Counted from the stretch's first letter, positions 51,558-61,765 are shown. The stretch: DNA of 64,000 nt from Planktothricoides sp. SR001 (GCF_001276715.1 NZ_LIUQ01000021.1:45721-109720), one strand, 5' to 3'. Numbers and translations are program-made. Notes: a model not told the origin generated them from the sequence alone.

Positions 51558-53225
51558 CTAATTATTCAACATAATTTGCCCGTCTTGCACCACCACTAAA
51601 TTAATTTTTAGGGGGCCGGAAGTATAAGTCACATCTGAAACAATTGCCTGCACAATCACTTCTTGATTATACTGCTTTAATTGCTCAATAAATTCCAACA
51701 AAGTCAAACGACCTTCAGCAATTTGGATCGGCTCACCTAACATTCCCGCACGACGGGCTCTAAAACTCGCCGATGCCAGCAACAAATCAAGGCGTTGTCG
51801 CAATTCTGCATCGCTCATCGTTGCTGGAGACACAGAAGTTCCCGCCAAAATTTCCCCGCGAAAAAAAACAATTTTATTCACCGCTGCATCGGCGAACACT
51901 TGCACAATCTTTTCCCCAACCAAATAGTTAGCGGCAGACATAATTCTCACCACATAAGGTTGGCCATTATTAATTTGTTCCACCAGGCGTTCAAATTCCG
52001 TGGCGGTAATTTGTACCACTTGTTCTTGTGCAACATTTGTCCCCGGACGGATGCGTTGAATAGCAGCTAAATTCGCTTCCCGCAACAGTTCTTCAGCCGC
52101 TTGACGCGCCCCTAATGGTTGGAGAACCCGCACCACCCCAGAAGCCAAAACTTGATTTCTTAAAATCGCAAAGTTGCCCTCGCGTAAAAATTGAAAATTT
52201 TGTTCTAAGTTTTGAATATCTTTTTCTAAAAAAGCTTGCTGCCTTTCCAGTTCTTTCAGCCGATTTTCTCGTTCCGCAATCACTCGATCTCTTTGGGCAA
52301 TCTCTGCCTGTCTTAGATCAATTTGTTGCTGTTGTTCCGTAAGTTCTTGTTTTTGTTGGTCAATTTGAGCCGTTTGTTGGTCAATTTGACTTTGTTTGGC
52401 CATAATTTGAGCCGTTTGTTGGTCAATTTGACTTTGCTTGGCCATAATTTGAGCCGTTTGTTGGTCAATTTGACTTTGTTTGGCCATAATTTGACTTTCC
52501 TGTTCGGCAATTTGACGCTTTTGTTGGGTAATTTCTTGATCGCGTTTTTGAATCTCCGCTTCACGTTGGGCAATTTCTTGGTCTCTCTGGGCAATTTGCA
52601 ATTGCACTTCTTCTTTTTGTCGCAGTAACTCTTGCTGTTCTCTTTGGAGTTTTTGAATTTCCCGACGCAAGTTTTGGGCTTGCTCAGAAAAAGTTGCCAA
52701 CTGACTTTGCGCCCGCTGATACTGAGATTCAATCAGACCGAGTTGCGTCTTAGCCCGTTGAAAATCAGTTTCAACTTGGCTAAGTTTACTTTCGGCTTGA
52801 TTCAGTTTCACCGCTGTTTCACTTTGCCGATTAATGGCTTGCTGTAGATACTGGTTAATGGCATCTAATTTTTTTTGGGCTTGGGTTTGTTCCTTTTGGG
52901 CTTGAGCCAATTGTTGCTCTACTTGAGTTTTTTGTAGAGTCACTTCGGTAAGCTCTTGACGGGCTTGACGTAATTCTCTGAGTTTTTCATCAAGTTGGAA
53001 AATTCCCACCCGTAAAGATTTACTCGTGGCAAACAGAATTCCCAACGTCGATGCGGAAATAATGGTGCCGGTAATAATGGTGACAACGGTGGCGGTTTGT
53101 TTCGGTCGAAGATTAAATAAACTGAGTCTGGCTTTACCGACTTTCGTCCCCAGGCGATCGCCCAGGGTTGCCAGTAAGCCACCTAAGACCAAAATGGCCA
53201 GAATCAAAATATAGGCACTGGTCAT
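51558..53225 (-). CDS. DUF3084 coiled-coil membrane protein
   Basis: A 555-residue protein. Two N-terminal membrane helices (about 4-22 and 44-66) are followed by a long Gln/Glu-rich coiled coil (about 75-350) and a DUF3084 C-terminal domain (about 355-555, with LASGVVRVLQPLGARQAAEELLREA and PYVVRIMSAANYLVGEKI). The family is widespread in cyanobacteria with unknown function. The coil contains three tandem 42-bp DNA repeats (52372-52497; each encodes IMAKQSQIDQQTAQ), so its length may vary between strains. Confidence 0.88.
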   Translation of the reverse strand: MTSAYILILAILVLGGLLATLGDRLGTKVGKARLSLFNLRPKQTATVVTIITGTIISASTLGILFATSKSLRVGIFQLDEKLRELRQARQELTEVTLQKTQVEQQLAQAQKEQTQAQKKLDAINQYLQQAINRQSETAVKLNQAESKLSQVETDFQRAKTQLGLIESQYQRAQSQLATFSEQAQNLRREIQKLQREQQELLRQKEEVQLQIAQRDQEIAQREAEIQKRDQEITQQKRQIAEQESQIMAKQSQIDQQTAQIMAKQSQIDQQTAQIMAKQSQIDQQTAQIDQQKQELTEQQQQIDLRQAEIAQRDRVIAERENRLKELERQQAFLEKDIQNLEQNFQFLREGNFAILRNQVLASGVVRVLQPLGARQAAEELLREANLAAIQRIRPGTNVAQEQVVQITATEFERLVEQINNGQPYVVRIMSAANYLVGEKIVQVFADAAVNKIVFFRGEILAGTSVSPATMSDAELRQRLDLLLASASFRARRAGMLGEPIQIAEGRLTLLEFIEQLKQYNQEVIVQAIVSDVTYTSGPLKINLVVVQDGQIMLNN

Positions 53226-53393
53226 TACTCGTTGGTCGTTAATTTTTACTTTGATTACTTTTAAGGGGCGGTTGATTGACAGGCTGATTTACGGCTGGTC
53301 GTAGGTACGCGAAATGGCAAATGAGCTTGGGTTTGGCATTGATTAGCCCAGATAATCAACAATGAGTCAATCGCTGAATTGATTACTTCCGCA

Positions 53394-54071
53394 TCAAGTA
53401 AATTGCTGACTTAAGGCCACCGGCTTGTGAACGGTGATTTTTTTCTTGTGAATGGAGATCATTTGATCCTCTCGCAATTCCCCCAAGAGTCGGGTGACAG
53501 TGACTCTGGTGGAACCGATCGCCTCAGCGATCGCCTGATGGGACAGTTTCAAATCAATCGTAATCCCATCTGCGGTCGGTACGCCGAAATCCCGACAGAG
53601 AATTAACAGAAAACTCACCAACCGCGACCCCATATCTCGGTGTGCCAGGGTTTCAATCATCATCTCTGTTTGCAAAATCCGCGATGACAAGCCCCGTAAC
53701 ATCAGCATCGACAGTTCTGGGTCATTTTTCAGGGCTTTTTCCACTTGTTCAATAGGCACCGAGAGCAACTCCACGGGGGTAAAAGCCACCGCATGATAAA
53801 ACCTGTCTGAACGATTACCTGTAATCAGCGACAGCACACCAAACACACTGTTTTCCCGCAGCAGTGCGACGGTGATTTCCTCTCCAGCTTCGTACACTCT
53901 GGAGAGTTTGACGGCTCCTTTGAGGAGAAAATACACCCGTTCAGCAGGATCCCCGGGGAAAAAAATCGTTTTGCCGCGATCAAAATTCTCGACGGCGGGT
54001 GGAAATGTCCCGGTTCCCATCTGACGAAATACAGCTTCTAGGGGTCTATCTTGAGTCATTACCATGTCCAA
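53394..54071 (-). CDS. ntcA: Global nitrogen regulator NtcA
   Basis: A 225-residue CRP/FNR-family activator, nearly invariant in cyanobacteria: [39 protein letters not shown], then [20 protein letters not shown] and the DNA-binding [22 protein letters not shown]. It binds GTA-N8-TAC sites when 2-oxoglutarate is high and activates nitrogen assimilation genes. Start options at codons 1, 3 and 5 are not distinguishable (MDMVMTQD); MTQD fits many homologues best. A GTA-N8-TAC match lies 260 bases upstream. Confidence 0.98.
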   Translation of the reverse strand: MDMVMTQDRPLEAVFRQMGTGTFPPAVENFDRGKTIFFPGDPAERVYFLLKGAVKLSRVYEAGEEITVALLRENSVFGVLSLITGNRSDRFYHAVAFTPVELLSVPIEQVEKALKNDPELSMLMLRGLSSRILQTEMMIETLAHRDMGSRLVSFLLILCRDFGVPTADGITIDLKLSHQAIAEAIGSTRVTVTRLLGELREDQMISIHKKKITVHKPVALSQQFT

Positions 54072-54310
54072 TAGTCTATTAGGGGCCGAGTCAACTCTGC
54101 TGCAGATCTGTTTCTGTCGGAGTTCAGGAAGGGTTCAACTGTCGGAGTTTAGAGAATGTTATGTTTACAAAACTTAAACTTACAGTCAGTTGTTTTTGTC
54201 TCCCGATATACACAATTAAGCCGAGAGCGGCGATCTAAAAAAATCCCTAGGGGAAAGCGATCGGGCAACAAGGGTCGGCGAATTCTCTGAGCAAATTGCC
54301 CATCTGTGTG

Positions 54311-54350
54311 GTACTCAGTAGCACTCAGTGGTACTCAGTGGTACTCAGTG
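54311..54350. promoter_or_regulatory. GTACTCAGTG tandem with an NtcA-type site
   Basis: Four copies of a GTACTCAGTG decamer (second copy GCACTCAGTG). At 54331-54344 the repeat creates GTA-CTCAGTGG-TAC, a perfect match to the NtcA consensus. It lies between divergent ntcA and fabI. Autoregulation of ntcA is known in cyanobacteria, but no clear -10 box at the right distance was found, so function is unproven. Confidence 0.4.
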
Positions 54351-54574
54351 GGAAATTCCCCTGGCTAATCTAAGTAAATTTACACAAAGGAATTTAACAC
54401 AATTAGGCGGAGATGGGATTTCACGCATCCGTAAATCCACTCTGGTCTATTTCACACTTAAAGAAATAGCACAATTGAGGCCAATTCGGGGTAAACTTGC
54501 CCAATTACAGGGATATTAAGCGCTGTCCGCTTCCCTTGGGAAGCGATCGATCGCGCACCTTAGATATAGAATAT

Positions 54575-55357
54575 ATGCTCATGCTAGATTTAACCGGAAA
54601 AAATGCCCTCGTTACAGGAATTGCTAACAATCGCTCCATAGCTTGGGGCATTGCACAACAGCTTCACCAAGCTGGCGCAAATATTGGGGTCACATACCTG
54701 CCTGACGACAAAGGTCGCTTTGAAAAGAAAGTCCAGGAACTCGTCGCACCACTCAACCCCACTATCTTTGAACCCTTAAATGTTCAAGATGACCAGCAAG
54801 TTCAGTCTACCTTTGAAGTCATCAAAGACAAATGGGGCAAGCTGGACATCCTGATTCACTGTCTAGCTTTTGCAGGCAAAGATGAACTCAGCGGGGATTT
54901 TAGCAATACCACCCGTGAAGGATTTACTCGTGCCTTGGATATTAGCGCCTATTCATTGGTCAATCTCAGTGCAGCGGCGAAACCCTTAATGACCGAAGGA
55001 GGCGCGATCGTCACCTTATCCTATCTCGGTGGCGTGCGCGTCATACCCAACTACAACGTTATGGGAGTTGCCAAAGCTGCCCTAGAAATGAACGTGCGTT
55101 ATTTAGCTGCCGAACTCGGCCCATCAAATATTCGCGTCAATGCGATTTCTGCAGGCCCCATTCGCACCCTAGCTTCTTCTGCGGTCGGTGGCATTTTAGA
55201 TATGATGCACCATGTGGAAAAAATCGCCCCGTTGCGGCGAAATGTCTCCCAAGAAGAAGTGGGAAATACGGCGGCTTTTCTCTGTAGTGACTTGTCCAGT
55301 GGCATCACCGGCCAAGTGATTTATGTAGACTCTGGCTACAACATTATGGGAATGTAA
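54575..55357 (+). CDS. fabI: Enoyl-[acyl-carrier-protein] reductase [NADH]
   Basis: A 260-residue FabI of the short-chain reductase fold: LDLTGKNALVTGIANNRSIAWGIAQQL near the start, CLAFAG, SYLGGVRVIPNYNVMGVAKAAL with the FabI Tyr-(X)6-Lys pair, AISAGPIRTLASSAV and YVDSGYNIMGM. It performs the last reduction in each round of type II fatty acid elongation. ATG at 54575 or 54581 are both possible; most homologues begin MLDLTG, favouring the second. It is divergent from ntcA. Confidence 0.97.
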   Translation: MLMLDLTGKNALVTGIANNRSIAWGIAQQLHQAGANIGVTYLPDDKGRFEKKVQELVAPLNPTIFEPLNVQDDQQVQSTFEVIKDKWGKLDILIHCLAFAGKDELSGDFSNTTREGFTRALDISAYSLVNLSAAAKPLMTEGGAIVTLSYLGGVRVIPNYNVMGVAKAALEMNVRYLAAELGPSNIRVNAISAGPIRTLASSAVGGILDMMHHVEKIAPLRRNVSQEEVGNTAAFLCSDLSSGITGQVIYVDSGYNIMGM

Positions 55358-55774
55358 TCAAAAACCCGGTTTCTTGAAGAAACCGGGTTTCTTTTCTGGC
55401 AGAAACCCGGTTTCTTCAAGAGATATTGGTCGGTTCGATCCGGGATTGTAGGGGCGGCGTTGCATTCCCGCAGAAGTTCTATGGTTAGAAGCGTAAATTT
55501 TTTACGGGAATGCTTCGCCCCCGCTAATCAGAAAAACGCTGTAACTTCTTAACTCTCAGAAGCTTTAATGATAGAAATCCGGTTTCTTGAAGCAACCCGG
55601 TTTCTAATCTCGCTCGCGATCGCCCGTGGTTTGGTTTTACCTCTTGCCCTAAAAAATTCCCGTTTTTCCGAAATAGCCAAAACGGGGATTGAAGTTGTGG
55701 TCTGATTGAAGTTGTGGAGAGATAGGCGATCGCTCAAAGGCAGCATTTTTCAGAAAACTTAGCAGGAGCATATC
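55358..55774. repeat. Repeat cluster 8
   Basis: A tight pair of CCGG palindromes after fabI (AAAACCCGGTTTCTTGAAG, then AAACCGGGTTTCTTTTC, 55361-55394) which together can form a strong stem and may stop transcription, a third at 55402-55415, an altered REP hairpin (about 55448-55522) and two more GGTTTC copies (55577-55606). The rest up to 55774 has one HIP1 site but no gene. Confidence 0.85.
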
Positions 55775-56641
55775 ATGGATAAATCTAGTCAATTCCGAAC
55801 AATTCATCCCAGAAAACATCTCAGTTTTCTCGATTCTTTGATGAATCTTTTGATTCTCAGATGGGGCAGGGTAGGTGGGGCAAAATTTGCCCCCATACTG
55901 TGGATAATTTTACTCAGTTTATCCCTGGTTGGCTTTCCTATACTGAGTCATGCTCTCAATGTCAATGATGTCCCAAATCCTAGAAAAGAGTCTAATGGAT
56001 GGGTCACAGATATGGCCAATATTCTCAGCCAAAGCACCGAAACTTTACTTAATGAAATGATTTCCCAATTGGAGGCTGATACTGGGGCAGAAATTGCGGT
56101 TGTCACCGTATCCACTACGGCACCGGCACCCAGTCCCAAGGCATTTACTACTGAGCTATTTAATCATTGGGGCATTGGCAAAAAAGGGGTAAACAATGGG
56201 GTACTATTTTTAACCTCGATTGGCGATCGCCGCGTAGAAATTGAAACCGTATCGGGGGTAAAACAAATTATCTCCGATGAACAAGTTGACAATCTCATTA
56301 ACACCGAAATTATTCCCCAATTTCACGAAAATAATTGGGATAGCGGAGTCTTTATAGGAACCCAAGCCTTAGTGAATTTATTAGCAGAAAATCCGCCAGA
56401 TACAAGCAAATATAATCAAATTAAAATTATGCTTTTTTTATTAGGAATGTGCCTTTTATTAGGTTTTGGTATTTTCTTTTTGTTTGGCAGTAATAATCCT
56501 AATCTCAGGAATTATACAAATTCTGATGACAGCATTGATGATGATATTGATGATGTCATCATCAAAAATGGTGGTGATTACGATATGCGAGATTTTGGTG
56601 GTGGGAATAGTCATGGTGGCAGTATAGGTGGAGATTTTTAA
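55775..56641 (+). CDS. TPM-domain membrane protein
   Basis: A 288-residue protein. A signal-like helix (about 46-66, PILWIILLSLSLVGFPIL) precedes a TPM/DUF477 domain (about 83-215: GWVTDMANILSQSTETLLNEM, LEADTGAEIAVVTVST, FNHWGIGKKGVNNGVLFL). One more membrane helix (about 217-240) and a Gly/Asp-rich tail ending GGGNSHGGSIGGDF follow. Family members include plant and cyanobacterial photosystem II repair factors (Psb32-like/TLP18.3) and YgcG proteins; some have weak acid phosphatase activity. The role here is probably in membrane or photosystem maintenance, unproven. Confidence 0.88.
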   Translation: MDKSSQFRTIHPRKHLSFLDSLMNLLILRWGRVGGAKFAPILWIILLSLSLVGFPILSHALNVNDVPNPRKESNGWVTDMANILSQSTETLLNEMISQLEADTGAEIAVVTVSTTAPAPSPKAFTTELFNHWGIGKKGVNNGVLFLTSIGDRRVEIETVSGVKQIISDEQVDNLINTEIIPQFHENNWDSGVFIGTQALVNLLAENPPDTSKYNQIKIMLFLLGMCLLLGFGIFFLFGSNNPNLRNYTNSDDSIDDDIDDVIIKNGGDYDMRDFGGGNSHGGSIGGDF

Positions 56642-57397
56642 GGCATATATAGCTATCCGTGCAGGATTTGTGAATGAGATTCCCCTCTCCCATGCATCGA
56701 TCTCGCCCCCTCGCGGGGGCAGGCGTCGGTTGGGGGTGAGGGCAAATTTTCGACCTGGTTTTAGGATTGCTATAGCTAAATAAAAAAACATAGAGTAAAA
56801 TTATTGATAATAAAATTACCAATATTTAACAAAAATTTAACGGGTTAAATGGCTATTTTTACTTTTTAATTTTGACTGTTTATATTCTGATAATTATAGT
56901 TTTGTAGGGTTTATTCTGTGGGTTTGGGATCATACCTGCTTTTGTAAAAAGACTTTTTCTGAATATTTTCTATCTCGTCTCTGCTCTCTCCTCTCTTCTA
57001 AAAACCTTCAAGGGCGAAAAATCCGCCCGTACTTACAAAAGTGAGATGATCCCGTAGGGGGTGGTTGCTCTCAACCTAGGACGAGTGCCTAAGTTCTAGT
57101 TATCCTGAGAGATATGCTGAGAGATATGCTGAGAGATATTGTGTTATCTGTGTATTGTCTTATCTGTGTTATGATAGATGATCGTTCTCAAACCTGATTA
57201 ATTTTTTCCATGAGTCACCTTTTCTTGCCGGAAACTCCTCAATTTAGCTCTAGTCTGCTTGGTTATAATCCATCGTAACTCGACCGAACCCAATTTGGCG
57301 ATTTTTCTCATGGTTTCTCATCTTTGGTGATCTGAATCATTACAAAATGACCGAAAAAGATGAATATACATCAGGTCGATGACCGAAATTCAAATAT
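56642..57397. other. Long intergenic region upstream of the ABC-F gene
   Basis: About 750 bases. It has a CCCCCTCGCGGGGG palindrome (56706-56719), three GAGAGATATGCT units (57108-57142) and a TTATCTGTGTTATG-type repeat (57143-57176). No gene is supported. Confidence 0.5.
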
Positions 57398-57449
57398 TTG
57401 GCTACTATTTGGCTACTATTTGGCTACTATTCAGCTACTATTCAGCTAC
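57398..57449. repeat. 11-bp tandem before the ABC-F start codon
   Basis: Five copies of TTGGCTACTAT (the last two begin TCAGCTAC). The array ends 13 bases before the ATG of the ABC-F gene and is open in its frame, so in-frame upstream starts exist, but family alignment excludes them. Confidence 0.9.
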
Positions 57450-57462
57450 AACAAGGATAAAA

Positions 57463-59160
57463 ATGCTCCGACTCGAACATATTAGTAAAATTTACCCCAC
57501 TGGGCAAGTCCTCAAAGATGTCAACTGGGAAATTAAACCCGGCGATCGCATTGGTTTGGTGGGGGTTAACGGTGCCGGAAAATCCACCCAACTAAAAATT
57601 ATTGCGGGGCAAATTGAACCCACATCCGGGGAAATTATTCGGCCCGCAAGTCTGCGGATCGCCTATTTATCCCAAGAGTTTGAACTGGATTTTCAGCGTA
57701 CCGTGCGCGAAGAATTTTGGGCAGTTTTTACGGAAGCGAACGACATTCAAAATCAATTACACCATCTGCAACATGAGATGGAAAACGCCGCCCCAGAAGA
57801 CTTAGATCCCCTGATTCATAAACTCGATCGCCTCCACCGTCAATTTGACGCCCTGGACGGCTATGGATTAGAGTCGCAAATTGAGAAAATCTTACCAGAA
57901 ATGGGATTTACTTCCGAAGACGGCGATCGCCTGGTCAGTGCCTTTAGTGGGGGCTGGCAAATGCGGATGAATTTGGGCAAAATATTACTGCAAGAACCCG
58001 ATATTTTGCTCTTAGATGAACCGACCAACCATTTAGACCTGGAAACTATTGAATGGTTAGAAACCTACCTCAAACAACTAAATACCCCGATTGTAATTGT
58101 CTCCCATGACCGGGAATTTTTGGATCGTCTTTGTACGCAAATTGTAGAAACCGAAAGAGGGGTTTCAACCACTTACCTGGGAAACTATAGTTCATACTTA
58201 GAACAAAAAGCCCTCAGCCGGGAAATGCAGCAAACTACCTTTGAACGGCAACAGAAAGAACTGGAAAAACAACAACAATTTATTGAGCGTTTCCGGGCGA
58301 GTGCCACTCGCAGTACCCAGGCAAAAAGCCGCGAGAAACAACTGGAAAAAATCGAATTAGTCGAAGCTCCCATTGGCGAGTTAAAAACCTTACACTTTCA
58401 CTTTAAACCCGCTCCTCGCAGTGGGCTAGAAGTCGTGACGATTCAAGATTTAACCCATGCTTATGATGAGAAGATTCTGTTCTTAGGGGCAAAGTTAGAA
58501 ATTAAAAGAGGCGATCGCATTGCCTTCTTAGGCGCAAATGGCACCGGAAAATCCACCCTTTTACGCTTAATCATGGGCATAGAAACCCCCACGGAGGGAA
58601 CAGTTGCTTTAGGGAAACATAATGTAATTCCTGCCTATTTTGAACAAAACCAAGCGGAAGCTTTAGACTTAGAAAAAAACGTCATGGATACCCTCCATGA
58701 TGAAGTTCCAGACTGGAAAAATGAAGACGTGCGGACATTATTAGGCCGATTTCTATTTAGTGGCGACACAGTATTTAAAAAAGTCAAAGCTTTAAGTGGA
58801 GGGGAAAAAGCCCGCCTTGCCTTGGCGAAAATGCTCCTCCAACCGGCCAATTTACTCATTCTCGATGAACCGACCAACCATTTAGATATTCCCGCCAAAG
58901 AAATGCTAGAAGAAGCATTACAAACTTATGAGGGAACCGTCTTAATTGTCTCCCACGATCGCTATTTTATTTCCCAAGTCGCCAATAAAATTGTAGAAAT
59001 TCGGGATGGAGAATTAAGAGTATATGCCGGGGATTATCATTATTATTTGGATAAACTAGAAGAAGAACGATTCAAAGTAAAACAGGAAAAAATTGCGGCG
59101 GCACAAGCAGCCAAAGCAGCGGCTAAACGATCAAAAAAACAGGAGAAAAAGAAAAAATGA
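57463..59160 (+). CDS. ABC-F family ATPase
   Basis: A 565-residue protein with two ABC domains and no membrane helices. Domain 1: Walker A VNGAGKST, signature FSGGWQMRM, Walker B LLLDEPTNHLD. Domain 2: Walker A ANGTGKST, signature LSGGEKARL, Walker B LILDEPTNHLD. They are joined by a charged linker helix (FERQQKELEKQQQFIERF) typical of ribosome-binding ABC-F proteins. The tail is Lys-rich. It likely acts on ribosomes, rescuing or tuning translation. ATG at 57463, with AAGGA before it and MLRLEHISKIYP at the start, is clearly better than the upstream ATG in the tandem repeat. Confidence 0.95.
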   Translation: MLRLEHISKIYPTGQVLKDVNWEIKPGDRIGLVGVNGAGKSTQLKIIAGQIEPTSGEIIRPASLRIAYLSQEFELDFQRTVREEFWAVFTEANDIQNQLHHLQHEMENAAPEDLDPLIHKLDRLHRQFDALDGYGLESQIEKILPEMGFTSEDGDRLVSAFSGGWQMRMNLGKILLQEPDILLLDEPTNHLDLETIEWLETYLKQLNTPIVIVSHDREFLDRLCTQIVETERGVSTTYLGNYSSYLEQKALSREMQQTTFERQQKELEKQQQFIERFRASATRSTQAKSREKQLEKIELVEAPIGELKTLHFHFKPAPRSGLEVVTIQDLTHAYDEKILFLGAKLEIKRGDRIAFLGANGTGKSTLLRLIMGIETPTEGTVALGKHNVIPAYFEQNQAEALDLEKNVMDTLHDEVPDWKNEDVRTLLGRFLFSGDTVFKKVKALSGGEKARLALAKMLLQPANLLILDEPTNHLDIPAKEMLEEALQTYEGTVLIVSHDRYFISQVANKIVEIRDGELRVYAGDYHYYLDKLEEERFKVKQEKIAAAQAAKAAAKRSKKQEKKKK

Positions 59161-59199
59161 TCTTAATATCTTGAAACAGGCTCTTAGCAGAGAGGTTCT

Positions 59200-59348
59200 G
59201 GTGTAGGGTGTAGGGGTCAAACTACCCAGTAGCTTTCTCTGTGGTTCTCTGTGCCTGAAGTGGTTCATGGTATTAGTGCAGGGTTTAGGGGTCAAACTAC
59301 CCAGTAGCTTTCTCTGTGATTCTCTGTGCCTGAAGTGGTTCATTGGTG
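59200..59348. repeat. Two direct copies of a 65-75-bp repeat
   Basis: The unit AGGGGTCAAACTACCCAGTA, then GCTTTCTCTGTG(G/A)TTCTCTGTG and CCTGAAGTGGTTCAT, occurs at about 59201-59270 and 59278-59343. Related to the outer arms of the hairpin at 5586-5704. No gene. Confidence 0.88.
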
Positions 59349-59398
59349 TAGACTGTAGGGGTTAATCGAAGTACCGAATACCGTCAGCAACTAACCTT

Positions 59399-61765
59399 AT
59401 GAGTACCGGACAAACTTTTAACCTGAGAATTCTCCAAGAGACTTTTTTTAAAGTGTCTACCGCTTCTTCTTCGACTCTAAATGACCGGCAAAAAGTCCGC
59501 TTGGTCGCGGGGCAGACATTTTCTATCAGAAAATATCAATCCAATAGCGGTCATTTTGAAGTAGAACTGGTCAATCCCATTGCCCCAGTAGGTGCCACGG
59601 GCTACCTTTTTGAACCCCACGTGCAAATCACCCCAGCCTCAGCGACTTCTCAGACCGTGGGTAGTATTCACGACGTGGCTGACCCACCTCCGGGGTTTTC
59701 TCTGCTGTGGATTGCTCAAAATACCAAAATTAAAACCTCACCGGAAAGTTCCAGTAACCTGCGATCGCACCAACAAATGGATCTTGCGGCGGGGAGATCC
59801 TTTTTAATTCTCGGTTATGCCTCGGTAGCGGATCATTTTCGGGTAACGCTCAATCAGCCCCTGGAAAATTTTGGCCGGATTGGTTATCTCTACAACCTCC
59901 ATGTCCAGATTAAAAGAGATGGCAAACTGATTGCATTCGACCCGAATGCGCTGAATTTGGTGCTGCTGCGAAACACCGTAATTAAAAAGCAGCCCATTGA
60001 CTCGTCCCAACTAAAACCGGAAGAACAATATACTCTCGCAGTGGGGATGATTTACGGAGTAAGCAGCTACGTCATGGAAGCGGGACAACTGAAAGTATCG
60101 CTGACAGAAAACTTACCCCCGTTTGGGAATACCGGCTATCTTTCTCCTGACTTTGTGGAACTGAGACGGGGGAACACGGTGGTTAATGCCGCCCCACGGC
60201 TAAACTATACCGGCCCAAGTGCGGTGGTGGCTAACCGGGCGACAAATTTGACCGGGACTTACGATCCACGAGTTATGACTAAGGTAGAATTAATCGCCGA
60301 AGATAAACATCCCCTGACCGTCAGCTTAAACTCAAGCGCTAGAACTTGGGCTGTGTCATTGCCCAATGGTTTCAGTACCCCTGGTGCCCGTTGGCTGAGA
60401 CTGCGGGGGAGCGATCGCACAGGAAAAGTGCTAGATAGCCAAATTGTAAATATTACCGTCTCTCCTGCCGGAACAAGTCCCCAAGCTTTAAGACTTCGAG
60501 TAACCCGCGACACATTATTTAAAGCTTCCCCCGTGGACTCGACCACTCTGAATAATCGGCAAAAAGTGATGGTGAAAACGGGTCAAACTTTTGCGGTCAG
60601 CCAATATGGATTAGTCGATGGACATTTAAGAGTCACCCTTGACCCACCGATCGCACCGATTGGGGATTTTGGCTATTTTTATGAAGGCCATGTGCAAATG
60701 AGCAAAGGTCAGGAAGTCCTGAGATTTGATCTGGCGGATGTGCCCGAAATTCCCGGTACTGCCCAACTGTTAGTAACTAGCACAACTTTTATTAAATCCA
60801 GACCCGACGATTCGGCGAATTTAGCCGCGAATCAAAAAGCCGAACTGAAATTAGGGCAAAGTTTTAATCTGACCGGATATGCCTCAACTTCTGGTCATTT
60901 TCGGGTGACGCTGACCGAATCGATTCCTGGTTTTGGTCGAGTGGGATTTCTCTACCATCTCCATGTGCAAATTAAAAAAGATGGGCAAACGGTTCCTTAC
61001 GATCCCGATGCTTTAACCATGACCATTCGGCAAGCCACTGATTTTAAAAGACGTGCCGTTCCTGCTTCTACTTTAAGTGCCAGTGACAAATTAAGCTTAC
61101 CTGTGGGAAGAATTTATGGGGTTTCCAGCTATAGTATTGAAGCGGGAAATATCAAAGTTTCATTAACCGAAAATTTTGCCAATTTTGGTAATACGGGCTA
61201 TGTTTGGCCGGGTCATGTGACGATGCGACGGGGTAGCCAAGTTTTCGATCCATTACCCAAACAAATTGAACTGAATGTTCCTTATTTTTCCCAACGAGAT
61301 AATCCTCGGTTTTATTGGTCTACTTGCAATGTCACTTCGATCGCGATGGTAATGTACTATTATGGGGAGCGATCGCAGTGGGGCGGACAACTCGAAGACG
61401 AACTATTGCAATGGTGTTTCAATCGCTATGGGGAAGGCTGCCAAACCGACCATACCGTATTGGCAGAATTGATTCGCGCTTATGGATATAAACATAGTTT
61501 TAGCACCACTCGTCGCTGGTCAGACGTAGATAATGAACTGATTAATCGCCGCCCAGTTGTGATTGCCGGGGACTTTACCGCTACGGGACATATTGCCACA
61601 ATCATTGGCTACAATACTCAGGGATATATTCTTAATGACCCCTGGGGAGATGCCCTGACTGGTTATAGTTATACCGAGGGTCGTCGTTTACTTTATCCTT
61701 ATGGTTATATGGATCGAGTTTGCGGCCCTGATGGTAATGTTTGGGCGCATTTTATTTCCACTTAA
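59399..61765 (+). CDS. SH3-like repeat protein with C39-type peptidase domain
   Basis: A 788-residue protein. Six SH3-like repeats of about 75 residues (each ending near GYL(F/Y)..HVQI) lie at about 6-75, 100-178, 185-258, 364-433, 460-538 and 544-615, with one Ig-like insert (about 265-360) between the third and fourth. Repeats 1-3 resemble 4-6 in order, so a three-repeat block was duplicated. The end (about 618-788) is a C39-like peptidase domain with Cys 643 in STCNVTS, His 731 in TGHIATIIGY and Asn 746 in ILNDPWGD as the likely catalytic triad. No signal peptide is seen. It may cleave peptides or cell-wall linked proteins; the target is unknown. Confidence 0.82.
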   Translation: MSTGQTFNLRILQETFFKVSTASSSTLNDRQKVRLVAGQTFSIRKYQSNSGHFEVELVNPIAPVGATGYLFEPHVQITPASATSQTVGSIHDVADPPPGFSLLWIAQNTKIKTSPESSSNLRSHQQMDLAAGRSFLILGYASVADHFRVTLNQPLENFGRIGYLYNLHVQIKRDGKLIAFDPNALNLVLLRNTVIKKQPIDSSQLKPEEQYTLAVGMIYGVSSYVMEAGQLKVSLTENLPPFGNTGYLSPDFVELRRGNTVVNAAPRLNYTGPSAVVANRATNLTGTYDPRVMTKVELIAEDKHPLTVSLNSSARTWAVSLPNGFSTPGARWLRLRGSDRTGKVLDSQIVNITVSPAGTSPQALRLRVTRDTLFKASPVDSTTLNNRQKVMVKTGQTFAVSQYGLVDGHLRVTLDPPIAPIGDFGYFYEGHVQMSKGQEVLRFDLADVPEIPGTAQLLVTSTTFIKSRPDDSANLAANQKAELKLGQSFNLTGYASTSGHFRVTLTESIPGFGRVGFLYHLHVQIKKDGQTVPYDPDALTMTIRQATDFKRRAVPASTLSASDKLSLPVGRIYGVSSYSIEAGNIKVSLTENFANFGNTGYVWPGHVTMRRGSQVFDPLPKQIELNVPYFSQRDNPRFYWSTCNVTSIAMVMYYYGERSQWGGQLEDELLQWCFNRYGEGCQTDHTVLAELIRAYGYKHSFSTTRRWSDVDNELINRRPVVIAGDFTATGHIATIIGYNTQGYILNDPWGDALTGYSYTEGRRLLYPYGYMDRVCGPDGNVWAHFIST

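Noticed and set aside
52313..52732. Long Lys/Asn-rich frame and the opposite Leu-rich frame inside the DUF3084 gene
   Set aside because: Shadows of the repetitive coiled-coil coding sequence; the DUF3084 frame covers the whole region and matches a known family.
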